A DNA stretch of 45,875 bases from Marinibacterium sp. (lineage in GTDB: Bacteria > Pseudomonadota > Alphaproteobacteria > Rhodobacterales > Rhodobacteraceae), in assembly GCA_017643305.1 (NCBI GenBank), contig JAEPNQ010000021.1, forward strand, positions 1 to 45,875, read 5' to 3'. Both the position numbers and the translations under genes were made by a program. Within the stretch, counting starts at the first letter, position 1. Each line of letters opens with the position of its first letter. The notes below the pieces were generated by a model, which was not told where the DNA came from, made no database searches, and saw only the letters and a program-made list of their open reading frames with translations. Positions 1 through 8,611 of the stretch are shown here, piece by piece.

Positions 1-159
1 AAATCCTTTCGAAGATGTTGGTATTTTGTTTCGGGATTCGACATAATATGGCCTAAATCGGTGTGTAAACCGGTAACATCCCCTAGGTAGGGCGCAAAAA
101 GGTATCGGGTAGCTTCACTCGAAAACCGCGCGGGTTCCCGAGCCGCGCCGGGAAATGAG
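1..159 (+). promoter_or_regulatory. Leader and candidate promoter upstream of kpsT
   Basis: There is no gene in this stretch. A sigma70-like pair is visible: TTGGTA at 18-23 and CATAAT at 42-47, with an 18-base spacer. The first part is AT-rich compared with the coding DNA around it. Just before the gene there is a GC-rich inverted repeat, GCGCGG...CCGCGC, around 128-148. The pair is an inference from two hexamers only. The gene upstream of the window (often kpsM) could equally be co-transcribed. Confidence 0.35.
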
Positions 160-819
160 ATGATCGAGTTTAGAAACGTTAGCAAGTCCTTTTGGACGGG
201 AAGTCAGCGCAAAGTCATACTGGATCAGGTCTCGTTCCGGGTGGAATTGGGCCGTTCCATGGGCATTCTTGCGCCCAATGGCACCGGCAAAACGACCCTG
301 ATCAACATGATGGCCGGGCTGGAAAAGCCAGACGAAGGTGACATTTACCGCACCAGCAACGTTTCCTTCCCACTGGGGTTCATGGGCGGGGTAGTCAGCA
401 AGATCTCCGCGCTGGAAAATTCCCGCTACATCGCCAACTTGTATGGTTTGGATCCAGATTACGTGGAAGCCTATTGCCGCTGGCTGTGCGGACTGGGTGA
501 ATATTTCGACCAGCCGCTGGGGACCTATTCCTCCGGCATGAAGTCGCGGTTCGCATTTTCGCTGATGCTGCCGCTGGATTTCGATATTTACCTGATCGAC
601 GAAGGCATGCCGTCCTCCACGGATGTGGAATTTAACAGAAAGGCAGGATCGATCCTGCAAGAGCGGTTGAAAACCACGACCATTGTGATCGTGTCGCATT
701 CGCCGCAAACACTGGAAAAGTTCGCGACATCCGCAGGTGTTTTGCTGAACGGCCAGTTGCACATGTTCGATACCTTGGAAGAAGCGAAGCAGCTCTATGA
801 CTACGAAACCCAAGGCTAA
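160..819 (+). CDS. kpsT: Capsule polysaccharide export ABC ATPase (KpsT type)
   Basis: This is the ATP-binding subunit that powers export of a lipid-linked capsular polysaccharide across the inner membrane together with a KpsM-type permease, which is not in the window. The 219 residues match the short KpsT family. Walker A is APNGTGKTT (residues 38-46, with Ala in place of the usual first Gly), the signature is YSSGM, and Walker B is IYLIDEG, all characteristic of KpsT/ABCA-type polysaccharide exporters. The chosen ATG at 160 follows a GGGAAATGAG stretch. The 3' end overlaps the KpsE-type gene by 23 bases, which implies translational coupling. The next genes, an export co-polymerase and Kdo-8-P synthase, fit a group 2 (Kdo-linker) capsule system. 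The role is confident from motifs and context; the polymer exported is unknown. Confidence 0.9.
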   Translation: MIEFRNVSKSFWTGSQRKVILDQVSFRVELGRSMGILAPNGTGKTTLINMMAGLEKPDEGDIYRTSNVSFPLGFMGGVVSKISALENSRYIANLYGLDPDYVEAYCRWLCGLGEYFDQPLGTYSSGMKSRFAFSLMLPLDFDIYLIDEGMPSSTDVEFNRKAGSILQERLKTTTIVIVSHSPQTLEKFATSAGVLLNGQLHMFDTLEEAKQLYDYETQG

Positions 820-2524
820 GAAATTCCGCATCCGCCGCAGCGTGACGACGCCGCGACCCCCGGAAGAGGCGGGCACGGGCACGCCTATTGCTGCGCCTCC
901 GCCAGAGGCTCCGGCGTATCAGGAAGCGCCCGCGCGCCCGGCTCAGCCCGTGCGTCCGGTGACCCGGGTCGAAGTCGAAGAACAGGCCACTCCGACCCCA
1001 AGCTCTGCCGCGCCGCCCAAGCCACAGCAACCGGTCGCTCGCGAAGGGCAGATTGAATCCACCCGCGAGCTTGGGGCGGAAACCGAAATTGATGCGATTC
1101 GGCGCGAAGGTCTGACCGGCCGCCAGCTGCGTATGGCGCGGCGGGTCGCACAAAAGTACAACCTGCCGGCTACCTCAGATTTCGATGCCGTGCGGCTTCT
1201 ACGCGAACGCGGGATCGACCCATTCCAGCGGTCCAACATGCTTGAGCTGGTGGTGCCACAGGGCGGCACCGAAGCGCCTCCATCTTCGCCCGAGCCGCAG
1301 CAGCGAGTGCAACTACCCCAGACGATCCCTGTGCAGAAACAGACGCTGCCGTCGACCGAATTTAGCCCGTCGGAAAGCCGCCAGCGCGAAATCAGTGAAA
1401 TCCAGCGCGATATCATGCGGCGGCGGCGTCACAAGCTGATGATGCTGTTGGCGCGTCTGGCGTTCTTCGTGTTTCTGCCGACGCTGATTGCCGGGTATTA
1501 TTTTTATTCCATTGCCACACCGATGTACGCTACCAAATCCGAATTCCTGATCCTGCAGGCTGACAATGCCGGAGGTGCCGGGATCGGTGGGCTGCTGAGT
1601 GGCACGCAGTTTGCCACCAGCCAGGATTCGATTGCGGTGCAGTCTTTCCTGGAATCCAAGGAAGTCATGCTACGGCTAGACCGGGACGAAGGGTTCAAGG
1701 ACCATTTCACCCAGCCCTGGCTGGATCCGATCCAGAGGCTGGAGGTCAATGCGTCAAACGAAGAGGCATACAAGACCTACAAGAAAAACGTCACGCTTGG
1801 CTATGACCCAACCGAAGGCGTGATCCGTATGGAAGTATCAGCGGCTGACCCGGTGGTTGCCACGCGGTTTTCAGAAAAGCTGATCTCTTATGCTGAAGAG
1901 CGTGTAAATGGGCTGAGCCAGAAAAAACGTGCTGACCAGATGCAGGATGCAATGGACGGTTTTTCCCAGGCAGAAACCGAGCGGCGTGCAGCCCAGCAGA
2001 AGCTCGTGGAGCTGCATCAGGAAGGCTCCATGTTGGACCCCGAAGGCGTGATCGGCGCTCTGCGCGGGCAGATCAACAACATCGAAGTCCAACTGCAGGA
2101 ACGAGAGCTGGAGCTGGCAGCACTGTTGGACAATGCTCGCCCAAACAAGGCCAAGGTGCAGGGTGCGCAGGGCGACATCCGCCGCCTGAAGGCGCTGCTG
2201 GCACAATTGAACGCACGCATGACCGATGCCAGCCAGGGCGAAAATTCTCTGGCGCAGCTGGCCATACGCATCCAGATGGCCGAAGCCGATCTGGCCACGC
2301 GTGACCTGATGCTACAATCGGCGTTGCAGCAGGTAGAACAGACCCGTATGGAAGCCAACCGCCAGGTGCGCTTTCTGACCACCTCAGTTGTCCCGGTGCC
2401 AAGCGAGGCGCCCAGTTACCCCCGGAAGTTCGAAAATACGATCCTGTCGTTCCTTATCTTCGCAGGTTTATACCTGATGTTCTCGCTCACCGCCTCCATT
2501 CTTCGTGAACAGGTAACCAGCTGA
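797..2524 (+). CDS. kpsE: Capsule export inner-membrane protein (KpsE/Wzz-like) with long N-terminal extension
   Basis: KpsE-type polysaccharide co-polymerase/export proteins link the inner-membrane ABC exporter to the outer-membrane channel. The protein has 575 residues, against roughly 370-390 for classical KpsE. Residues 1-210 are an extra cytoplasmic part: a basic start, a Pro/Ala-rich linker (20-80), a compact segment at about 105-150 beginning LTGRQLRMARR and containing DFDAVRLLRERGIDPFQR, then a second Pro/Gln-rich linker. A membrane segment follows at about 216-238, then a long periplasmic region with a coiled coil (about 370-520), and a second membrane segment at about 548-568. The gene starts inside the 3' end of kpsT and its TGA overlaps the kdsA ATG (TGATG at 2522-2526). 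The extension is discussed in the findings. Confidence 0.85.
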   Translation: MTTKPKAKKFRIRRSVTTPRPPEEAGTGTPIAAPPPEAPAYQEAPARPAQPVRPVTRVEVEEQATPTPSSAAPPKPQQPVAREGQIESTRELGAETEIDAIRREGLTGRQLRMARRVAQKYNLPATSDFDAVRLLRERGIDPFQRSNMLELVVPQGGTEAPPSSPEPQQRVQLPQTIPVQKQTLPSTEFSPSESRQREISEIQRDIMRRRRHKLMMLLARLAFFVFLPTLIAGYYFYSIATPMYATKSEFLILQADNAGGAGIGGLLSGTQFATSQDSIAVQSFLESKEVMLRLDRDEGFKDHFTQPWLDPIQRLEVNASNEEAYKTYKKNVTLGYDPTEGVIRMEVSAADPVVATRFSEKLISYAEERVNGLSQKKRADQMQDAMDGFSQAETERRAAQQKLVELHQEGSMLDPEGVIGALRGQINNIEVQLQERELELAALLDNARPNKAKVQGAQGDIRRLKALLAQLNARMTDASQGENSLAQLAIRIQMAEADLATRDLMLQSALQQVEQTRMEANRQVRFLTTSVVPVPSEAPSYPRKFENTILSFLIFAGLYLMFSLTASILREQVTS

Positions 2525-3357
2525 TGAAACATGTTCCTGTTGCCGATCTGCTAATCGGAAACGACCTACCGCTGACGTTGATCGCCGGCCCTTGCCAATT
2601 GGAAAGCGCGGATCATGCGCAAATGATTGCCGGCGTTCTGAAAGAAGCCTGCGATGCGGCGGGCGCGCAATACATTTTCAAGGGCTCGTTCGACAAGGCT
2701 AATCGCACATCGTTGAACGCCGCGCCCGCGCTTGGACTGGATGCTGGGCTGCAGGTGCTGCAATCGGTGAAGGACAGAATCGGCGTGCCTGTATTGACAG
2801 ATATACACGATAAGGAACAATGCGCGCCGGTGGCCGAGGTGTGCGATGTGCTGCAGATCCCTGCGTTCTTATGCCGCCAGACCGCACTGTTGCTAGCGGC
2901 CGGGCAGACCGGTGCGGCGATCAACGTGAAGAAGGGCCAGTTTCTGGCACCGTGGGACATGCCGAATGTGGCCGCCAAGATCGCAAGCACTGGCAATGAA
3001 CGCATCCTGTTGACCGAACGCGGTGTCAGCTTTGGCTATAACCGGCTGGTGGTGGATATGCAGTCCCTGCCGGAAATGGCGCGCACCGGATATCCGGTGG
3101 TGATGGACGCGACCCATGCGGTTGCCCAACCAGGCGGGCTGGGCAGCGCTTCGGGCGGACAGCGGGAATTTGCCCCAGTGCTGGCGCGGGCTGCCGTTGC
3201 CATAGGTGTAGGTGCCGTGTTTACCGAGACCCATCAGGACCCGGACAATGCGCCCTGTGACGGGCCCAACATGATCCGGCTGGAGGATATGCCAGTGCTG
3301 ATTTCCACATTGATGGAGATCGACGCGCTTGCTAAGGCCAACACAATTTCCATTTGA
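2524..3357 (+). CDS. kdsA: 3-deoxy-8-phosphooctulonate (Kdo-8-P) synthase
   Basis: KdsA condenses phosphoenolpyruvate with arabinose 5-phosphate to Kdo 8-phosphate in the cytoplasm, the committed step to Kdo for lipid A core and for the poly-Kdo linker of ABC-exported capsules. The 277 residues are full length. The N-terminal strand reads IAGPCQLES. The Cys at residue 24 lies where metal-independent enzymes such as the E. coli one carry Asn, so this should be a metal-dependent KdsA. Other family segments include FKGSFDKANR, DIHDKEQ, NVKKGQFLAPWDM, DATHAVAQPGG and CDGPNM. The ATG overlaps the stop of the capsule co-polymerase gene, so the gene is translated with the capsule genes; it may also serve lipopolysaccharide. 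Confidence 0.95.
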   Translation: MKHVPVADLLIGNDLPLTLIAGPCQLESADHAQMIAGVLKEACDAAGAQYIFKGSFDKANRTSLNAAPALGLDAGLQVLQSVKDRIGVPVLTDIHDKEQCAPVAEVCDVLQIPAFLCRQTALLLAAGQTGAAINVKKGQFLAPWDMPNVAAKIASTGNERILLTERGVSFGYNRLVVDMQSLPEMARTGYPVVMDATHAVAQPGGLGSASGGQREFAPVLARAAVAIGVGAVFTETHQDPDNAPCDGPNMIRLEDMPVLISTLMEIDALAKANTISI

Positions 3358-3376
3358 TCAGTCCGAGGCTATTTTC

Positions 3377-4873
3377 ATGACCAAACCCGCCGCGCGTGTG
3401 ACAGAAAACACTTGGTCTTTTCTGCGCGATCCGATGATCACTCCCACCGGTTTTCGTGAATACGATGCGCGTTGGAAGTATCCACAGGAAATCAACCTGC
3501 CGGGCATGACCGCGCTGGGGCTGGGCCTTGGAACTCAGATGTATGCGCGCGGGATCGACCCTGTGATCGCCGTGGGCAATGATTACCGTGACTATTCGCT
3601 GGCCATCAAAAACGCCCTGATCGTGGGATTGATGCAGGCAGGGATCCAAGTAAAGGATATTGGCCCGGCTCTCTCACCGATGGCCTACTTCAGCCAGTTC
3701 CACCTGGATGTCCCCGCCGTGGCAATGGTGACCGCGTCGCATAATCCAAATGGCTGGACTGGGGTGAAGATGGGCTTTGATCGCCCGCTGACCCATGGCC
3801 CGTATGAAATGAGCGAACTGCGCGATATCGTGCTGGAAGGGCGTGGTGTGTCCCGCCCCGGCGGTGGTTACGAGTTCGTGGACGGGGTGCGCGAGGCGTA
3901 TCTGGACGATCTGGTGGGTGATTTCCGCATGTCGCGCCCATTGAAAGTGGTATGCGCGACCGGCAACGGTACCGCATCAGCCTTTGCGCCGGAACTGTTC
4001 GAACGGATGGGTGTGGAAGTTGTGCCATCGCATAATGACTTGGACTACACCTTTCCCAACTACAACCCAAACCCCGAAGCAATGGAAATGCTGCATGACA
4101 TGGCTGCGACGGTGAAAGCCTCAGGCGCGGATATGGCGCTGGGATTTGATGGTGACGGCGACCGTTGCGGTGTGGTCGATGACGAAGGTGAAGAGATTTT
4201 TGCCGACAAGGTGGGCGTGATCATGGCGCGTGACCTTGCCAAGATCTATCCCGGCTCGACCTTTGTGGCGGATGTGAAATCCACCGGGCTGTTTGCGTCG
4301 GATCCTGAATTGCATGCGCATGACATCAAGGCGGATTACTGGAAAACCGGGCATTCGCACATGAAGCGGCGGGTCAAGGAAATCGGCGCGCTGGCGGGGT
4401 TCGAGAAGTCCGGCCACTACTTCTTGGCGGAACCGATCGGGCGCGGCTACGACTGCGGCATGCGCGTGGCGGTGGAGATTTGCAAGCTGATGGACCGTAA
4501 CCCTGACATGTCCATGTCGGACTTGCGGCAGGCTTTGCCGCAGACGTTTTCGACCCCGACTATGTCGCCCTACTGCGCGGATACTGAGAAATACGATGTG
4601 CTGGATCGGATCGTGGGCAAGCTGGAGAAGCTGGCCGAGGATGGCGGCACTGTGGCCGAACGCGGGATCAAGCAAGTCGTGACAGTGAACGGTGCCCGCG
4701 TGATCCTCGACAACGGTGCCTGGGGGCTGGTGCGCGCATCGTCCAACACGCCGAACCTGGTGGTAGTCTGCGAGAGCCCTGAAAGCGACGCAGAAATGCG
4801 CGCGATCTTTGCTGATCTCGAAGCGGTGATCCGCACTGAACCTGCAGTCGGGGACTACGACCAAACCATCTGA
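3377..4873 (+). CDS. Phosphomannomutase/phosphoglucomutase
   Basis: This is an alpha-D-phosphohexomutase of the AlgC/PMM-PGM family (498 residues). It interconverts hexose 1- and 6-phosphates and so supplies GDP-mannose or UDP-glucose precursors for polysaccharide. The catalytic phosphoserine is Ser121 in VTASHNPNGW, and the Mg-binding loop is DGDGD at about 258-262, followed by RCGV. A sugar-binding loop, GFEKSGHYFL, is present, and the C-terminal phosphate-binding region is recognisable. I chose the ATG at 3377, 19 bases after the kdsA stop, with GAGG upstream; a longer reading from 3329 would overlap kdsA and adds residues not typical of the family. Position at the end of the capsule run suggests a sugar-nucleotide supply role. 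Mannose versus glucose specificity cannot be read from sequence. Confidence 0.9.
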   Translation: MTKPAARVTENTWSFLRDPMITPTGFREYDARWKYPQEINLPGMTALGLGLGTQMYARGIDPVIAVGNDYRDYSLAIKNALIVGLMQAGIQVKDIGPALSPMAYFSQFHLDVPAVAMVTASHNPNGWTGVKMGFDRPLTHGPYEMSELRDIVLEGRGVSRPGGGYEFVDGVREAYLDDLVGDFRMSRPLKVVCATGNGTASAFAPELFERMGVEVVPSHNDLDYTFPNYNPNPEAMEMLHDMAATVKASGADMALGFDGDGDRCGVVDDEGEEIFADKVGVIMARDLAKIYPGSTFVADVKSTGLFASDPELHAHDIKADYWKTGHSHMKRRVKEIGALAGFEKSGHYFLAEPIGRGYDCGMRVAVEICKLMDRNPDMSMSDLRQALPQTFSTPTMSPYCADTEKYDVLDRIVGKLEKLAEDGGTVAERGIKQVVTVNGARVILDNGAWGLVRASSNTPNLVVVCESPESDAEMRAIFADLEAVIRTEPAVGDYDQTI

Positions 4874-4884
4874 CGCGAGGCAAA

Positions 4885-4901
4885 ATTTTTCTACGAAAAA
4901 T
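4885..4901 (+). terminator. Small hairpin after the phosphohexomutase gene
   Basis: ATTTTTC, a three-base TAC loop and GAAAAAT form a 7-bp hairpin 11 bases after the stop codon at 4873. It is AT-rich and no T-run follows, so it is a weak terminator candidate. A closely related sequence lies at 12077-12098, which may make it a dispersed intergenic repeat. Confidence 0.35.
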
Positions 4902-4996
4902 CCTGGAGAATCCCTCTCGGCGTTCAGACGCTGGAGTTGTCGAAAAACGCCGGGGGAGATTGCCTGCGGGCGGTGCGCGTTCTATATGCGCCCGCC

Positions 4997-6388
4997 ATGA
5001 GCAATCCGCCCGATCTCCGCCCCGACCTCGCCCCTCCTGCCCGCATGGGCGATGCCCCACGTTCCGGACAGCCAACAATCGGAATGGTGTCGCTGGGCTG
5101 TCCCAAGGCTCTGGTGGACAGCGAACGCATCCTCACCCGGCTCCGGGCCGAAGGGTACGGGATTTCGCCGGACTATTCCGGGGCGGACGCGGTCATCGTG
5201 AACACTTGCGGATTTCTGGACAGCGCCAAGGCGGAATCGCTGGATGCCATTGGGGAGGCATTGAATGAAAACGGACGGGTCATCGTGACCGGATGCCTTG
5301 GAGCGGAACCAGAGTACATCACCGGCGCGCACCCCAAGGTTCTGGCGGTAACCGGCCCGCATCAATACGAACAGGTGCTGGATGCGGTGCATGCCGCTGT
5401 ACCGCCCGACCCGGACCCGTTTGTCGATCTGCTGCTCACAGCCGGTGTCAAGCTGACGCCGCGCCATTTTGCCTATCTCAAGATTTCAGAAGGCTGCAAC
5501 CACCGGTGTAAGTTCTGCATCATCCCAGATATGCGCGGTCGTCTGGTGTCCCGCCCGGCTGGAGCGGTTCTGCGCGAAGCGGAGCGGCTGGTGCAGGCCG
5601 GGGTGCGCGAGTTGCTGGTGATCTCGCAGGATACAAGCGCTTACGGGGCGGACCGCAAGAATGCTGTGAGCTTGTGGAAGGACCGGGAAATTGCCGATTC
5701 TATACATGATCTGTCTTACGAGATGGGTCAGCTAGATGCCTGGATTCGTTTGCATTATGTCTACCCCTATCCGTTTGTGGATAGACTTATCCCCATGATG
5801 GCTGACCCTGATCATGGGGTTTTGCCCTATCTCGACATCCCTTTTCAGCACGCGCATCCCGACACACTGAAACGCATGGCGCGGCCGGCGGCCGCCGAGC
5901 GCACGCTGGACCGGATCACTGCCTGGCGCGCGATCTGTCCGGACATCACGCTGCGGTCGACCTTCATCGTGGGGTATCCCGGCGAGACGGAGGCAGAGTT
6001 TGAACATCTGCTGGCTTGGCTGGAAGAGGCGCAGTTGGATCGCGTCGGCTGCTTCCAGTATGAAAACGTCGAAGGCGCGCGGTCCAATGCCCTGCCCGAT
6101 CATGTCGCGCCGGAGGTCAAACAGCAACGGTGGGACCGGTTCATGGAAACCGCACAGCGGATTTCAGCGGCCAAGCTGGAGGCAAAGGTAGGGCGACGCC
6201 TGGAAGTAATCGTGGACGAGGTGGATAAGGAAGCCGCCACCTGCCGGACCCATGCGGATGCGCCGGAGATTGATGGGAACCTGTTCATTGATGAAGGGTT
6301 CGAAGGGCTGGCACCTGGACAGATCGTGACGGTGGAGGTGGAAGAAGCCTCAGAATACGATCTTTGGGGCCGTCTGGTGGCATCCTGA
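4997..6388 (+). CDS. rimO: Ribosomal protein S12 (uS12) methylthiotransferase RimO
   Basis: RimO is a radical-SAM enzyme that adds a methylthio group to the conserved aspartate of ribosomal protein S12. The 463 residues show the N-terminal UPF0004 cluster cysteines C35 ([12 protein letters not shown]), C71 ([10 protein letters not shown]) and C100 (TGCLGAEP). The radical-SAM CxxxCxxC is at 167-174 ([17 protein letters not shown]). A C-terminal TRAM region ends around DLWGRLVAS. The phrase [15 protein letters not shown] separates RimO from MiaB. I chose the ATG at 4997 ([11 protein letters not shown]), which matches related proteins I recall; an in-frame ATG at 4937 is possible but adds 20 atypical residues. 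The gene stands alone, with a 123-base gap upstream. Confidence 0.95.
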   Translation: MSNPPDLRPDLAPPARMGDAPRSGQPTIGMVSLGCPKALVDSERILTRLRAEGYGISPDYSGADAVIVNTCGFLDSAKAESLDAIGEALNENGRVIVTGCLGAEPEYITGAHPKVLAVTGPHQYEQVLDAVHAAVPPDPDPFVDLLLTAGVKLTPRHFAYLKISEGCNHRCKFCIIPDMRGRLVSRPAGAVLREAERLVQAGVRELLVISQDTSAYGADRKNAVSLWKDREIADSIHDLSYEMGQLDAWIRLHYVYPYPFVDRLIPMMADPDHGVLPYLDIPFQHAHPDTLKRMARPAAAERTLDRITAWRAICPDITLRSTFIVGYPGETEAEFEHLLAWLEEAQLDRVGCFQYENVEGARSNALPDHVAPEVKQQRWDRFMETAQRISAAKLEAKVGRRLEVIVDEVDKEAATCRTHADAPEIDGNLFIDEGFEGLAPGQIVTVEVEEASEYDLWGRLVAS

Positions 6389-6434
6389 TCCATCACCCCT
6401 GTTCCCTGGTACAGCAACACCTATAGTGTCGCGC

Positions 6435-7127
6435 ATGGGCAAGCTTTTCTTGCATATCGGTCCGCACAAAACCGGGACGACGTCGTTCCAGCGCAGCCTA
6501 GAGGCCAATGCGGCGGAACTCACCCAGCGCGGGTTGCGACCGGTGATGGAGCCGCAGATGCGCAAGGGTCGGCGGACTGGGCAATGGCGCACAGCGCTCT
6601 ACAGCTCAGCCGATTTGTTCCTGCGGCCCGAGTTACTGACAGGCGCGCGGTATCTGGACCATGTGCCGAAGCTAACAGAGGTTCAGCGGGCCAACCGAAG
6701 GACACGGCTGGCAGCGTATGTGGGGGGCATGATGGAGCCTGCGGTTCTTATGTCGTCCGAAAGTTTTTGGTATCTGCACACGGAAAACGAACGGCGCTGG
6801 ATCGGAGAGTTTGCCGATGCAGTCGGGCGCGAAGTGACTGTGATCATGGCGCGACGCGATCCTGCGGATTGGCGAGAGAGTTGGGAACAGCATCTGGAGA
6901 CGTGGTCCAAGCGGTTTCCCCGGATGCGCGATTTTCCCGATAGCGGGGAGAGGCGGCAGGACTGGTATTACGACATCGATGCGCGGCGCACGTTTTGGTC
7001 GCCTTTCACCCTGTGCGAGGTGCCGTTTGCGCGGGATTTGGACGTGGTCCCGGACCTCTTCCGCGCGACCGGCATTTCGCCCGAGGGTCTGCGGGAAGGG
7101 TTCTGGCTGAACACCCGCAAGGATTAA
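6435..7127 (+). CDS. Sulfotransferase-fold protein, function unknown
   Basis: This is a 230-residue cytoplasmic protein. It opens with KLFLHIGPHKTGTTSFQ, which resembles the 5'-phosphosulfate loop (PKTGTTS) of PAPS-dependent sulfotransferases. A later segment, VIMARRDPADWRESWEQH, sits where sulfotransferases carry the 3'-phosphate-binding R-x-P region. These two motifs support the fold, not an acceptor. The ATG at 6435 puts the loop at the extreme N-terminus, as usual; a GTG at 6426 would add three residues. It ends convergently with the next gene, and the two stop codons share a TTAA at 7124-7127. The nearby capsule genes make a polysaccharide acceptor thinkable, but rimO separates them, so this is only inference. 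Confidence 0.55.
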   Translation: MGKLFLHIGPHKTGTTSFQRSLEANAAELTQRGLRPVMEPQMRKGRRTGQWRTALYSSADLFLRPELLTGARYLDHVPKLTEVQRANRRTRLAAYVGGMMEPAVLMSSESFWYLHTENERRWIGEFADAVGREVTVIMARRDPADWRESWEQHLETWSKRFPRMRDFPDSGERRQDWYYDIDARRTFWSPFTLCEVPFARDLDVVPDLFRATGISPEGLREGFWLNTRKD

Positions 7128-7474
7128 CGGCTGAGCCGTTCCAGCGCTGTGCCGTTGGCCCATGTACCATGCAGTGAACCATCGGGCATGACGACGTAAA
7201 CGACTGGATGCGTGTCCCCCCAATCCACAGTCAGAACGCGACCATCGCGGGTGCCGAGGCCCTCGTAGCTTTGACTGCCAACTTTCCAGGTCATGGTGAT
7301 CTTGCCGAAGGCATCGTTCAATTCAACCGAGCCGGAATAAGTGGACCCGTCGGGGTTGCGACCTTCCGCCCGGTAGCGACCTGTCAGGCTTTGACCCTGC
7401 GCGGCAGCGGCCATGGGCATGAGCGCGGCCCCCGACAATATTGCAATCGCGTAGCGGCGGGTGAGACGAGGCAT
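7124..7474 (-). CDS. Small secreted protein of unknown function
   Basis: The 116-residue protein has a clear signal peptide: a basic start MPRLTRRYAIA, a hydrophobic core, and a likely cleavage after AAAA before QGQSL. The mature part is about 90 residues of short glycine-spaced strands (GRYRAEGRNPDGSTYSG, then KITMTWKVGS, GTRDGRVLTVDWGD, VVYVVMPDGSLHGTW). This looks like a small beta-sheet domain of the kind common in Rhodobacteraceae secreted proteins. The tandem Arg could suggest Tat export, but the consensus is poor. A purine-rich AAAGGAA lies upstream of the ATG at 7474. Its stop overlaps the stop of the convergent sulfotransferase-like gene. I do not recognise a function. Confidence 0.6.
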   Translation of the reverse strand: MPRLTRRYAIAILSGAALMPMAAAAQGQSLTGRYRAEGRNPDGSTYSGSVELNDAFGKITMTWKVGSQSYEGLGTRDGRVLTVDWGDTHPVVYVVMPDGSLHGTWANGTALERLSR

Positions 7475-7543
7475 CTGGTGTTCCTTTCTAGCAATCTTGC
7501 GCCCAGTCTGTCCGTTAATACGCGCGCTGTCACCGCCCGCAGC

Positions 7544-8254
7544 TCAGCCTTTTACGCGGGCCACTGTAGCGGTCACCGTGTTATAGCGCGCTCCGTTGGG
7601 TGGATGCGTCCCCAGGAACCGGTTGCCGGGGTCGGGAATACGGGTAAAGAACTGGGCCCCGATCAATGGGTCATAGCCGGCCCGCAAGGCGATTACAGTG
7701 CCCAGTTCGTCCGCTTCCAGTTCAAATTCCTTGGAATAGCTACGGGCACCGACAAATTCACCCAGTTCCTGCGCGGTGGCGACATCTGCTGCGCTGCCGC
7801 CCGTCAGGGTAGCCAACCCTGCAAAGACCAGCGCGGCTGCCTCTGCATTCTGGGCCTGTCGCGCCAGATGGTTCTGGATGTGATGCGCCGCTTCGTGCCC
7901 CATGACAAAGGCTAATTCATCGGTGTTGCGGGTATCGGCGATCAGCGCGTTCGTGAAAGTGATCACCGGACGCCCGCTGGAATCGAGCGACTGATACGCG
8001 TTGGGCGGCTGATTTCGACGTTTATCGACCACGATCTTAAAGTCGCAATTCAGCTGGGGCTGGTATTGGCGGCAGACAGATTCGGCCGTGGGTTCGAGGC
8101 GGGATACGACCTGAGCAAAGCCGCGTTCTGCATCTGCTGCACTGGTAAAGGAGCTGCGGGACACGGGTGCGCTGGCCGCTACCTGTACGGGCTGTACGGT
8201 TTCTACGGTGCACGACATGAGAGCCAAAGCCACAAGGCTGAACATCCAGCGCAT
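7544..8254 (-). CDS. M48-family metallopeptidase, predicted lipoprotein
   Basis: This is a zinc-dependent endopeptidase of the Oma1/BepA/LoiP-like M48 group, probably anchored in the cell envelope for protein quality control. Of 236 residues, the N-terminus MRWMFSLVALALMSC is a lipoprotein signal with lipobox Cys15. HEAAH (H120, E121, H124), preceded by VMG, is the zinc motif. The third ligand is the Glu in ELEADELG at about 178-185. Gly-rich hydrophobic helices sit between them, as in M48C peptidases. The ATG at 8254 is chosen because ACGAGG lies 5-6 bases upstream; an in-frame ATG at 8290 is the main alternative. No TPR domain is present, so it is the short form. A divergent small gene starts at 8372. 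Confidence 0.85.
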   Translation of the reverse strand: MRWMFSLVALALMSCTVETVQPVQVAASAPVSRSSFTSAADAERGFAQVVSRLEPTAESVCRQYQPQLNCDFKIVVDKRRNQPPNAYQSLDSSGRPVITFTNALIADTRNTDELAFVMGHEAAHHIQNHLARQAQNAEAAALVFAGLATLTGGSAADVATAQELGEFVGARSYSKEFELEADELGTVIALRAGYDPLIGAQFFTRIPDPGNRFLGTHPPNGARYNTVTATVARVKG

Positions 8255-8371
8255 CAGAACCTCGTTCTTTTTCTGAGCTTGCTTGGACATGAGTCTAGCA
8301 CAGCGACACGTGGCCGCCAGCTGTTTGCGCGACGGGTTGAATTGGGCGCGACAGGACTGCACTGTGGCCAC

Positions 8372-8611
8372 ATGTTTACAATAGAACATGAATTCGACGC
8401 GACCGTGATCACTCTGGTGGATGAGGGCGCGAAACCTCTGCAGGAAGACGTTGTCATCAACAGTTTCGCAGAATGTGTGACGATCGAACAGTTTGATCCG
8501 CGCACAGACCAGGTGCACAAGATCACCTTGTCGCCAGAACAGCTGCGCGATCTGGCGGCGGCACTGGATTTGCCCGAAGGGGTGTATCAGCTGCGCGAGA
8601 CGCGGTCGTAG
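8372..8611 (+). CDS. Conserved small acidic protein, unknown function
   Basis: This 79-residue soluble protein begins MFTIEHEFDATVITLVDEG and ends PEGVYQLRETRS. It has no membrane segment, signal peptide or cysteine cluster apart from one Cys in SFAECVTIEQ. The composition and pattern (mostly beta in the first half, then the helix SPEQLRDLAAALDL) suggest a small folded domain. The frame is open much further upstream, but only from this ATG does the sequence look protein-like, and the upstream part lies over the M48 gene on the other strand. It is transcribed away from the M48 gene. I recognise it only as the kind of short conserved protein seen in roseobacters. Confidence 0.5.
   Translation: MFTIEHEFDATVITLVDEGAKPLQEDVVINSFAECVTIEQFDPRTDQVHKITLSPEQLRDLAAALDLPEGVYQLRETRS

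Noticed and set aside
4121-4864. 247-codon minus-strand frame opposite the phosphohexomutase gene
   Set aside because: It is antisense to conserved coding sequence, His/Arg-rich, with no signal or domain pattern.
8066-8371. N-terminal 102-codon extension of the small 79-residue protein
   Set aside because: It overlaps the M48 peptidase on the other strand and reads as low-complexity sequence; the ATG at 8372 begins the protein-like part.
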